Below, in pieces: positions 6,236 to 13,313 of a stretch of DNA of 13,457 nt. The DNA lies in assembly GCA_031553875.1 (NCBI GenBank), contig JAVBKU010000017.1, positions 1-13,457 of the forward strand, in the 5' to 3' direction. The DNA comes from JAVBKU01 sp031553875. GTDB taxonomy: Bacteria; Bacteroidota; Bacteroidia; Bacteroidales; Rikenellaceae. How positions within the stretch are numbered: position 1 is the stretch's first letter; every line of letters begins with the position of its first letter. Made by a program: the position numbers and the translations under genes. Under the pieces are notes generated by a model that saw nothing but the letters and a program-made list of their open reading frames with translations, was not told the origin of the DNA and did not search any database.

Positions 6236-7438
6236 ATGCTGACACTTTCCGACCGCGGGATACACATGCCGCCCTCTCCCATCCGTAAGCTGGTGCCCTA
6301 CGCCGAAGCCGCCAAACGCCGCGGCCTCAAGGTCTACCACCTCAATATCGGCCAACCCGACATCGAATCTCCCAAGGTGGCGATCGACGCGGTGAAGGCG
6401 ATAGGGGACAAGGTGGTGGAGTATTCGCACTCCGCAGGTATGGAGACCTTCCGCCGCAAGCTGGCCGACAAATACTACAAGAGCGTGGGCATCGACATCA
6501 CCCACGACAATATCATAGCCACCATGGGCGGCTCTGAGGCTATTTTTATGGCCATGACCGTCTGCATGAACCCCGGCGACGAGATACTCATACCCGAACC
6601 ATTCTATGCCAACTACAACGGCTTCGCAATGGAGGCGGGGATCAATATCAAGCCTATATTTTCGTCTATCGACAACGATTTCGCCCTTCCCCCCATGGAG
6701 GAGTTCGAGCGCCATATCACCCCGCGTACCAAGGCCATATTCATCTGCAACCCCAACAACCCCACCGGCTATCTCTACAGCCGCAAGGAGCTGGAGCAGT
6801 TGAGGGATATAGTCTTGAAGCACGACCTCTACCTCTTTTCCGACGAGGTGTACCGCGAATACTGCTACGAGGGCGAGAAGCACTACTCGATAATGAACCT
6901 CGAGGGGATAGAGAAGAACGCCGTGATGATCGACTCCGTGTCGAAGCGCTACAGCCTTTGCGGCGTGCGCCTGGGGATGCTCGTGTCGAGGAATAAGGAT
7001 ATCATCGAGGCCGCCCTGCGTATGGGCCAGGCCCGCCTTTGCCCCCCCTATTTCGCACAGGTGGCGGGGTTGGCCGCGCTGGATACTCCCCAGGAGTATT
7101 TCGATAACGTGTATAACGAATACCTGAGCCGCAGGGATACCATAGTAAAGGCGCTGAACTCTATCGACGGGGTCTACTGCCCCACGCCAAAGGGTGCGTT
7201 CTATACCATCGTGAAGCTACCTATCGACTCCTCGGAGCGCTTCGCGCAGTGGTTGTTGGAGGACTTCGATTACAAGGGGCAGACCGTGATGGTGGCTCCC
7301 GGCACGGGATTCTACGCCTCGCGCAGCCTGGGTCACGACGAGGTGCGCATAGCGTACGTCATCAACAAGGAGGACCTGCTCTCCGCCGCCGAATGCATCC
7401 GCGAGGCGCTGAAAGTTTACCCCGGGCGCAAGAGGTAG
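6236..7438 (+). CDS. Pyridoxal-phosphate aminotransferase, class I/II (AspB-like)
   Basis: A 400-aa cytoplasmic fold-type I PLP enzyme that moves amino groups between an amino acid and a 2-oxo acid. Visible motifs are YHLNIGQPDIESP near the N-terminus, GGSEAIF (phosphate-binding region), NPNNPTG at 172-178 with the conserved Asn, SDEVYREY, and the Schiff-base lysine Lys237 in SVSKRYSLCGVRLG; the Arg of GVRLG follows. The C-terminal part has PKGAFY and VAPGTGFY. The length is typical. Substrate preference (aspartate, aromatic or other) cannot be assigned. The annotated start gives MLTLSDRGIHMPPS; the internal ATG at residue 11 is possible, but the first ATG fits the promoter box spacing. It is followed after 66 nt by the DUF4954 gene on the same strand. 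Confidence 0.93.
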   Translation: MLTLSDRGIHMPPSPIRKLVPYAEAAKRRGLKVYHLNIGQPDIESPKVAIDAVKAIGDKVVEYSHSAGMETFRRKLADKYYKSVGIDITHDNIIATMGGSEAIFMAMTVCMNPGDEILIPEPFYANYNGFAMEAGINIKPIFSSIDNDFALPPMEEFERHITPRTKAIFICNPNNPTGYLYSRKELEQLRDIVLKHDLYLFSDEVYREYCYEGEKHYSIMNLEGIEKNAVMIDSVSKRYSLCGVRLGMLVSRNKDIIEAALRMGQARLCPPYFAQVAGLAALDTPQEYFDNVYNEYLSRRDTIVKALNSIDGVYCPTPKGAFYTIVKLPIDSSERFAQWLLEDFDYKGQTVMVAPGTGFYASRSLGHDEVRIAYVINKEDLLSAAECIREALKVYPGRKR

Positions 7439-7504
7439 GGGGAGAGGCCGGAGGGCTTCGTCCGCTAAGAGAAGTTAAGATTTTACCGCTAATCTTCTAA
7501 GATC

Positions 7505-9397
7505 ATGGATTACAGACCGTTGACACAGGCCGAAGTGGGCCGATTGGTTGCGCAGGGTAACAGTTGCTCCGATTGGAGCGGTGTGGAGGTGTCGGCGGGT
7601 TTCGATGCCTCGGCTGTGATGGGGAGCGTGTTCAGCGGCTCCGTGAAGATCGGGGCGACAGGGGCGGAGATCAAAGCAGGAGGCGTGGTCTACCCCAGCG
7701 GGATATACAATGCCCGCGTAGTGGATTGTACCATAGGCGATAATACGCTCATTTCGAACACAGGGGGTGTTATCTCCGGGTACGATATAGGCAGCGGCTG
7801 CGTGATAGCCAATGTGGACGTGATGACCTGCGGCGGTGAAAGCTCCTTCGGCAACGGGGTGCGGGTCGCCGCGGTCAACGAGAACGGAGGGAGGGCGGTG
7901 CCTATATTCGACGGACTCACTTCTCAGGTGGCTTATATAATGGCCATGTACCGCCATAGGAGTGCCGCTGTGGCCGCCCTCGAGGGATTCGTGGCCGATT
8001 ACTGCGATTCCGTACGTTCGCGCAGGGCGACGGTGGGCAGTGGCACTGTCATAAGGCATTGCGGCATGATACGCGATGTGCGTGTCGGGGATAACGCCCT
8101 GTTGGAGGGAGTATCTCTTCTCGAGAACGGCACGGTGCAGAGCAATCATGCCTCGCAGAGTAAGGTGTGCGCCGGTGTTGTGGCGAAGGATTTCATCATG
8201 GCCCCGGGCGCCTATTTGGGCGAGGGGGTAAATATAAAAGCCTGCTTCGTGGGCGAGGGGTGCAAGCTCGACAGGGGTTTCGCTGCCGAGGAGTCACTCT
8301 TTTTTGCATGCAGCGATATGGCCCTGGGCGAGGCCTGCTCGGTATTCGCGGGGCCTTACACGGTGTCGCACCACAGGTCTACGCTACTGATAGCGGGGCT
8401 GTTCTCGTTCTTCAACGCCGGCAGCGGCGCCAACCAGAGCAACCACCTCTACAAGAGCGGCCCGGTGCACCAGGGCATAAACCGCCGCGGGTGCAAGTAC
8501 GGGAGCGACGCCTACGTGATGCTTCCGGCGCGCACGGGAGCTTTCACGGTCGTGACAGGGAGGCATTACAGCCACCACGACACCGACTGCTTTCCGTTCT
8601 CATACCTTGTGGACAGGGAGGGCAAGAGCTTCCTGATGCCGGGGGCCAACCTGCACAGCTACGGCACCTTGCGTGACAGCCGCAAGTGGCCCGAGCGCGA
8701 CCGCCGCAAGGGAGAGAAGCACGACCTCGTGTGCTTCGACATGTTCAATCCGGCCGTGGTGGGGAAAGTTGAGGCCGCGTTGAAGGTTACAGAAGAGCTG
8801 CTTTCCAAGCCGGAGCAGGATCTATACACGTATAACCGCGTGAAGATCAAGCGTTCGATGCTCACGCGCGGGGCGGAGATATACCGCTCGGCCATCTCGA
8901 TGTTCCTCGCGGGGAAGCTCGGGGCGGGGGATAAGGGCGCGGGATCGCCGCTGGGCCTCTGGGCCGGCAGCCCTCTGTTCGGAGGAATGTCGGCGGACAC
9001 GCTTGCGGGCGACGGCGGCGAATGGGTCGACCTCGCGGGCCTGGTAGTGCCGGCTAAGGGAGTTGATATATTGCTCGACGCCATAGAAAGCGGCGAGGTG
9101 AAGGATATGGCCGGGGTTGAGGCAGCCTTGAAAACGATGTACGACGCTTACGACGTGCTTTGTTCGCGCTGGGCCCTGTCCCTCGCGGCCCGTATGGAGG
9201 GTAAGGATGCTGCGGATTTGACGGCGGGAGATATAGAGAGGATCGTCGAGGAGGGCGCGGAGTGTTCCGCGGCGCTCGAAAGGGTGCTGGCGGATGACCT
9301 TGAGAAAGATTTCTCCCCCGTTATGGCGACCGGCTATGGGGTGGATTCGTCGGATGCCGCTGTGGTGGAGGCTGATTTCAATGCTGTGAGGAGATAG
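7505..9397 (+). CDS. DUF4954 family protein, left-handed beta-helix type
   Basis: A 630-aa protein. The opening MDYRPLTQAEVGRL and the later blocks match DUF4954, a large family of Bacteroidota and spirochaetes of unknown function. Residues about 40-290 are rich in short hexapeptide-like turns (VGDNALLEGVSLLENGTV, GAYLGEGVNIKACFVGEG), as in left-handed beta-helix acyl- and nucleotidyl-transferases. A conserved polar block follows at about 300-370: FNAGSGANQSNHLYKSGPVHQG, split as FSFFNAGSGANQSNH then LYKSGPVHQG, and GRHYSHHDTD...FPFSYLV, with several His and Asp that could form an active site. The C-terminal 200 residues are mostly helical. There is no signal peptide, so it is probably cytoplasmic. 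By fold it may be a sugar-nucleotide or acyl-transferase-like enzyme; this is inferred. Confidence 0.85.
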   Translation: MDYRPLTQAEVGRLVAQGNSCSDWSGVEVSAGFDASAVMGSVFSGSVKIGATGAEIKAGGVVYPSGIYNARVVDCTIGDNTLISNTGGVISGYDIGSGCVIANVDVMTCGGESSFGNGVRVAAVNENGGRAVPIFDGLTSQVAYIMAMYRHRSAAVAALEGFVADYCDSVRSRRATVGSGTVIRHCGMIRDVRVGDNALLEGVSLLENGTVQSNHASQSKVCAGVVAKDFIMAPGAYLGEGVNIKACFVGEGCKLDRGFAAEESLFFACSDMALGEACSVFAGPYTVSHHRSTLLIAGLFSFFNAGSGANQSNHLYKSGPVHQGINRRGCKYGSDAYVMLPARTGAFTVVTGRHYSHHDTDCFPFSYLVDREGKSFLMPGANLHSYGTLRDSRKWPERDRRKGEKHDLVCFDMFNPAVVGKVEAALKVTEELLSKPEQDLYTYNRVKIKRSMLTRGAEIYRSAISMFLAGKLGAGDKGAGSPLGLWAGSPLFGGMSADTLAGDGGEWVDLAGLVVPAKGVDILLDAIESGEVKDMAGVEAALKTMYDAYDVLCSRWALSLAARMEGKDAADLTAGDIERIVEEGAECSAALERVLADDLEKDFSPVMATGYGVDSSDAAVVEADFNAVRR

Positions 9398-9700
9398 CGG
9401 GATATATCCGTGTTTTAAGGATCCCGCAAATTGCGGACTATTTACGCCCGGACACGCGGCGAGGGAATACGTTAAGAAACGACGCTGTGTTTGACGACCG
9501 TTAGGCAGGTCATAGGCCTGACTAAAAGGGAGGAGCTCGGCGTTTTAGGATGGAGGAGCTGCAAGTCAGTAAATATCCGCAGGCGGCGCGTTTTGGCAGT
9601 ACCTTTTGCGCGAATAAAAGGTACGAAGAAAATAATTTGAAGTAACAGGCTGGTTAAATCATTAAATAAGGCCTGTAATTAACTGAATCAACAGAACCAA
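9398..9700. other. Structured intergenic region between the DUF4954 gene and der
   Basis: A 303-nt gap with no credible gene. Several small palindromes are visible: GCGGGAT (9397-9403) with ATCCCGC (9421-9427); CCGCAA (9424-9429) with TTGCGG (9431-9436); and TTAG-CAGG (9501-9509) with CCTG-CTAA (9517-9525). A 9-bp direct repeat GGAGGAGCT occurs at 9529-9537 and 9552-9560. A reversed minimal copy of the modular repeat fills 9567-9624. Closer to der, ACAGGC pairs with GCCTGT around an A/T-rich loop. No exact TAnnTTTG box precedes der. Confidence 0.6.
9567..9624 (-). repeat. Modular palindromic repeat, minimal copy in reverse orientation
   Basis: Read on the minus strand, GTACCTTTT (9624-9616) pairs with AAAAGGTAC (9607-9599). 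Then come TGCCAAAACGCG and a tiny closing hairpin CCGC-CT-GCGG (9586-9577), directly followed by an ATATTTACTG tail. The order of parts matches copy 1 (hairpin, CAAAA linker, closing helix, GG-A/T-rich-ACTG tail), but the variable nested palindrome is absent. Homology is supported by the shared order and by short sequence matches, so it is less certain than for the other copies. Confidence 0.55.
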
Positions 9701-11008
9701 ATGAGTATAGTAGCGATAGTAGGGCGCCCTAACGTGGGCAAGAGTACGCTTTTCAACCGTCTTGTGGGTATGCGCAAGGCCATCGTCGACGACACGGCGG
9801 GAACCACGCGTGACCGCCATTACGGGGTGAGCGAGTGGTGCGGCAAGGAGTTCTCGGTGATCGACACCGGGGGGTTCGACATGGGTTCCGACGATGTCTT
9901 CGAGGCCGAGATACGCAAGCAGGTGGCCCTGGCCATCGACGAGAGCGACCTCATACTCTTTATGGTCGAAGTGTCGACCGGTATCACTGACCTGGATATG
10001 GCCATGGCCGATCTTCTGCGCAGAAGCGGCAAGAAAGTTATCGTAGTGGTCAATAAGGTCGATACCAACAACCTTATATACGCCTCGCACGAATTCTATA
10101 GCATGGGCCTCGGCGAAGAACTCTTCTGCATAGCTTCGGCCAGCGGCAGCGGTACGGGTGAACTGATGGACGCCGTCATAGCCGCCCTGCCCGAGGACGC
10201 CAAGGCAGAAACAGAGGAGGAACTCCCTAAGTTCGCCATCATAGGCCGTCCCAACGTGGGTAAGTCGTCGCTCACCAACGCCCTGTTAGAGAACGAACGC
10301 AATATCGTGACCCCCATAGCAGGTACCACGCGCGACTCGATACTCACACGCTATAACAAGTTTGGGATGGACTTCTACCTTATAGATACTGCGGGGTTGA
10401 GGAAAAAATCAAAGGTGAGCGAGGATCTCGAGTTCTACTCCGTGCTACGCTCCATACGCAGCATAGAAAGTTCGGACGTCTGCATCCTGATGTTAGACGC
10501 CTCGCAGGGAGTGGAGTCGCAGGATATGAATATATTCCAGCTCATCGTACGAAATAAGAAGGGATGCGTGATCGTGGTCAATAAATGGGACCTGGTGGAG
10601 AAGGATCACAACACCATGAAGGAGTTCGCCGAAGGCATACGCCGCCGCCTGGCCCCGTTCAGCGACGTACCCGTAATATTCACCTCGGTGATAAATAAGC
10701 AGCGTATTTTCGACGTGCTGCAGACCGCTATGAGGGTTTACCACTCAAGGGAGCGCAAGATCGCTACGTCGAAGCTTAACGAATACCTCCTGCCGATCAT
10801 AGAGGATACACCGCCGCCCGCGATCAAGGGTAAGTACATACGTATCAAATATGTTACGCAGTTGGCGTCGCCCACCCCGGCATTCGCCTTCTTCGTCAAC
10901 CTGCCGCAATATATCCGCGACCCCTACCGCCGATTCCTGGAGAACAAGATACGCGCCGAGTGGGACTTCGAGGGGGTGCCGCTCCAGATCTATTTCAGGC
11001 AGAAGTAG
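9701..11008 (+). CDS. der: Ribosome biogenesis GTPase Der (EngA)
   Basis: A 435-aa GTPase with two tandem G domains and a KH-like C-terminal domain, needed for late assembly of the 50S subunit. Domain 1: GRPNVGKST (8-16), GTTRDRH (34-40), DTGGF (55-59) and NKVD (118-121). Domain 2: GRPNVGKSS (182-190), GTTRDSI, DTAGL (229-233) and NKWD (294-297). The C-terminal part (about 345-435) ends with the usual FFVNLP...YRRFLENKIR stretch and FEGVPLQIYFR. The length is normal for the family. It starts at MSIVAIVGRP, where homologues start. The A-rich leader has no Shine-Dalgarno. The gene is preceded by a structured 303-nt gap and followed by a GC-rich palindromic stretch. Confidence 0.97.
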   Translation: MSIVAIVGRPNVGKSTLFNRLVGMRKAIVDDTAGTTRDRHYGVSEWCGKEFSVIDTGGFDMGSDDVFEAEIRKQVALAIDESDLILFMVEVSTGITDLDMAMADLLRRSGKKVIVVVNKVDTNNLIYASHEFYSMGLGEELFCIASASGSGTGELMDAVIAALPEDAKAETEEELPKFAIIGRPNVGKSSLTNALLENERNIVTPIAGTTRDSILTRYNKFGMDFYLIDTAGLRKKSKVSEDLEFYSVLRSIRSIESSDVCILMLDASQGVESQDMNIFQLIVRNKKGCVIVVNKWDLVEKDHNTMKEFAEGIRRRLAPFSDVPVIFTSVINKQRIFDVLQTAMRVYHSRERKIATSKLNEYLLPIIEDTPPPAIKGKYIRIKYVTQLASPTPAFAFFVNLPQYIRDPYRRFLENKIRAEWDFEGVPLQIYFRQK

Positions 11009-11016
11009 GGGGATAT

Positions 11017-11100
11017 CGGCCGGAGGCCGGTAGTCCGACGCCGCCCCATGCGGCGGGCTACTCTCGCGATATGCTCGTGTATCCCTCCGCCAGCGTCGGA
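11017..11100. other. GC-rich palindromic cluster after der
   Basis: CGGCC (11017-11021) pairs with GGCCG (11025-11029). CGCCGC (11039-11044) pairs with GCGGCG (11050-11055), flanked by GTAG (11030-11033) and CTAC (11058-11061). TCCGACGC (11034-11041) can pair instead with GCGTCGGA (11093-11100), so two folds compete for the same bases. No U-run follows either stem, so it is not a standard intrinsic terminator. It may still end or process the der transcript; this is inferred. Confidence 0.55.
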
Positions 11101-11132
11101 TTTACCGATTAAGGGGCGACGCTGTAAATTTG
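11101..11132 (+). promoter_or_regulatory. Promoter of the radical SAM gene
   Basis: TTTA at 11101-11104 and TAAATTTG at 11125-11132 are separated by 20 nt, close to the Bacteroidota pattern TTTG/TAnnTTTG; only the last base of the -33 box differs. Transcription would begin near 11139, inside the longer open frame that starts at 11048. This decides for the ATG at 11159. Confidence 0.7.
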
Positions 11133-11158
11133 TATATGGCAGTCTAAAGAATTTCGCT

Positions 11159-11932
11159 ATGGCAACATCTCTTTTCGATTCGGTTATCTTCGGGCCGGTG
11201 CAGAGCCGCCGCCTGGGGTGGTCACTGGGGGTCAACCTACTGCCGGTGGATAACAAGCTGTGCAGTTTCGATTGTATATACTGCGAGTGCGGATGGGGAG
11301 GTAAGGGCGGACGCGCGAGGTTCAACAGCCGCGAGACCGTGATCAAGGCCCTCGAAGCTAAATTAGGCGAGATGGCCGCTGCGGGCCGCCTGCCGGATGT
11401 GATAACATTCGCGGGTAACGGAGAACCCACTATGCACCCCGATTTCGAACGCATTATCGATGACACGATAGCCCTGCGCGACAGGCTTTCGCCGGGCAGT
11501 AAGATCTCCGTGCTGAGCAACGCCACGCAGTTAGGCAGGGAGGATGTGAGACGGGCGCTGTCGAAGGTCGACAATAATATCCTCAAACTCGATTCGGCAT
11601 TCGACGAGACTGTGCGCCTGATAGATAACCCCAAGGGGAATTATTCCGTGGCGAAAGTGGTGGAGCAGATGAAGGCTTTCCGGGGCGAACTGATAGTGCA
11701 GACCATGTTCCTGCGAGGGGAGTACAACGGGAAGACGGTTGATAATACCACCCCGAAAGAGTTGGAGGCATGGCTCGGGTTGATAAAGGAGATAGCGCCA
11801 AAGAAGGTGATGATATACACTATCGACCGCGATACTCCTGTGGAAACGCTCCGGAAAGTGCCTGCCGCCGAGCTTGAATCGATATGCGCGAAGGTGAGGG
11901 CGATAGGAGTGGAGTGTTCTTTTGCAGGGTAG
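11159..11932 (+). CDS. Radical SAM protein, COG0731-like
   Basis: A 257-aa protein from the ATG at 11159. The cluster motif Cys35-x3-Cys39-x2-Cys42 (CSFDCIYC) should bind a [4Fe-4S] cluster used to cleave S-adenosylmethionine. The N-terminal FGPVQSRRLGWSLGVNLLP and the motif GNGEPT (86-91) place it with COG0731-type Fe-S oxidoreductases, relatives of the wybutosine-synthesis enzyme family; the substrate of the bacterial members is not known to me. Cys44 directly after the motif (YCECG) and Cys residues near the C-terminus could bind more metal, but this is not established. The open frame extends to 11048, but those 37 residues contain the promoter and look non-coding. A GC-rich triple hairpin follows before prfB. 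Confidence 0.88.
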   Translation: MATSLFDSVIFGPVQSRRLGWSLGVNLLPVDNKLCSFDCIYCECGWGGKGGRARFNSRETVIKALEAKLGEMAAAGRLPDVITFAGNGEPTMHPDFERIIDDTIALRDRLSPGSKISVLSNATQLGREDVRRALSKVDNNILKLDSAFDETVRLIDNPKGNYSVAKVVEQMKAFRGELIVQTMFLRGEYNGKTVDNTTPKELEAWLGLIKEIAPKKVMIYTIDRDTPVETLRKVPAAELESICAKVRAIGVECSFAG

Positions 11933-11955
11933 GCAGATAGGAACTTCAGTGAGAG

Positions 11956-12050
11956 CGTCTGCTGCGGCAGACGAGGCACTATTTCATCTCTGCGGCTGCG
12001 GGGGCGGCCGAAGGCCGAGCCGCAGAGATGAGCATCGCGCGACGCGATGC
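11956..12050. other. Three tandem hairpins between the radical SAM gene and prfB
   Basis: Hairpin 1: CGTCTGC-TGCG-GCAGACG (11956-11973). Hairpin 2: CATCTCTGCGGCT (11985-11997) pairs with AGCCGCAGAGATG (12018-12030), with an inner CGGCC-GAA-GGCCG (12005-12017) and a 7-nt bulge. Hairpin 3: GCATCGCG-CGA-CGCGATGC (12032-12050). All stems are perfect. None has a U-run, so a simple terminator is unlikely. They end 52 nt before the prfB start. The role is unknown; options are mRNA end protection, an attenuator or an extragenic repeat. Confidence 0.75.
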
Positions 12051-12102
12051 AGTCTCGGCCGTTTACGGAGGAAGGAATCAATTTAGAAAAACAGATATAA
12101 TC

Positions 12103-13189
12103 ATGTTCACATCCGATCAGATTAAAGAGGTTGTAAAGCGACTGGATTCGCTGGGGAGGCATCTTTGACATCGACAACAGGAAAATAAAACTCGAAGAGG
12201 AGGAGGCCAAAACCCAGGACCCCGCGTTCTGGGACGACCCTGCCGCCGCTGAGAAACAGCTCAAGGCCGTGGCCGAGATAAAGTTCTGGGTGGCGGAGTA
12301 TGACCGTCTGCAATCGCTCGTGGGCGACCTGGAGCTTATGCCCGACTTCGTGAAAGAGGGGGTGGTGAGCCCCGAGGAGGCCGATGAGCACTACGCGAAG
12401 ACCGTGGCGGCTATCGACGACCTCGAGCTGCGCGAGATGCTTCGTGAGCCGGAGAATAAGCTGGGAGCAATCCTTGAAATAAATTCCGGCGCGGGGGGGA
12501 CGGAGAGCCTCGACTGGGCCTCTATGTTGCTGAGAATGTACATGCGCTGGGGCGAGGCCAACGGCTACGGGGTCAAGGTCATCGACATGCAGGACGGCGA
12601 CGAGGTGGGCATAAAGTCGGCTACGCTCGAATTTACCGGTGACTACGCCTACGGTTACCTCAAGAGCGAGAACGGCGTCCACCGCTTGGTGCGCCTGTCG
12701 CCATTCAACGCCAACAATAAGCGCCAGACCACGTTCGCCTCTGTGTTCGTGTCGCCGGCGGTGGACGACAGCATCGAGATAAATATTTCGCCCGCCGATA
12801 TAGAGTGGGACACCTACCGCTCGGGCGGCGCAGGCGGGCAGAACGTCAACAAAGTGGAAACGGGTGTGCGCCTGCGCCACATACCGTCCGGCATTGTGAT
12901 CGAGAACACCGAGACCCGCTCGCAGCTGATGAACAAGGAGAACGCCATGCGTATCCTACGCTCCAAACTATATCAGATGGAGCTCGACAAGCGCATGGAG
13001 CTACAGAACCAGTTGGAGGGGCAGAAAAAGAAGATAGAGTGGGGCTCACAGATACGAAGCTATACGCTTCATCCCTATAAACTCGTGAAGGATCATCGCA
13101 CCTCGTTCGAGAGCTCCGATCCGCAGGCTGTGCTCGACGGCGAATTGAACGGATTTATCAAGGCATACCTGATGGATTCGTTGTCGTAA
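12103..13189 (+). CDS. prfB: Peptide chain release factor 2, with programmed +1 frameshift
   Basis: RF2 ends translation at UAA and UGA. The first 21 codons from the ATG at 12103 (MFTSDQIKEVVKRLDSLGRH, then L) run into an in-frame TGA at 12166-12168. Skipping T12166 continues the protein in the +1 frame (DIDNRKIKLEEEEAKTQDPAFW) to the stop at 13187-13189, giving 361 aa, close to the usual 365. In full-length numbering the stop-codon recognition tripeptide SPF is at 199-201 and the catalytic GGQ at 244-246, both RF2 hallmarks. A GTG at 12269 is only an internal codon. The gene is followed by a long hairpin at 13226-13265. The leader is A/T-rich (ACAGATATAATC) with no Shine-Dalgarno just before the ATG. 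Confidence 0.96.
12153..12169 (+). promoter_or_regulatory. RF2 autoregulatory frameshift site
   Basis: GGGGAGG (12153-12159), then CAT, then CTT TGA C (12163-12169). This is the classic arrangement: an SD-like internal sequence three bases before the slippery CTT, an in-frame UGA, and a C as the next base, which makes the stop weak. When RF2 is scarce, the ribosome slips +1 and makes full-length RF2; when RF2 is plentiful, translation stops after 21 codons. Confidence 0.95.
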
Positions 13190-13225
13190 GGCATCGGCCC
13201 CAGGCACATATCACATTTCGACTGA

Positions 13226-13265
13226 AACACTTCGGCCCGCTCTTTCCAGAGCGGGCCGAAGTGTT
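13226..13265 (+). terminator. Hairpin after prfB, probable terminator
   Basis: A perfect 18-bp stem: AACACTTCGGCCCGCTCT pairs with AGAGCGGGCCGAAGTGTT, with the loop TTCC. It lies 37 nt past the prfB stop. The sequence after the stem (CATGGCAC) has no U-run, so termination strength is uncertain. The position and the stem length favour a transcript-end role. Confidence 0.65.
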
Positions 13266-13313
13266 CATGGCACGGACTAATGTGCGATTATACAGTAACT
13301 ATATTGCCTTCGG

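Noticed and set aside
6041..6883. A 280-codon open frame on the minus strand
   Set aside because: It is antisense to the start of the aminotransferase gene and has no recognisable domain.
11048..11158. Longer N-terminus for the radical SAM protein
   Set aside because: The segment contains a good TTTA/TAAATTTG promoter and the arm of an inverted repeat, and homologous sequence begins at MATSLFDSVIFGP.
12269..13189. A shorter RF2 starting at the GTG at 12269
   Set aside because: The N-terminal domain is present upstream through the CTT TGA C frameshift site, giving the normal RF2 length.
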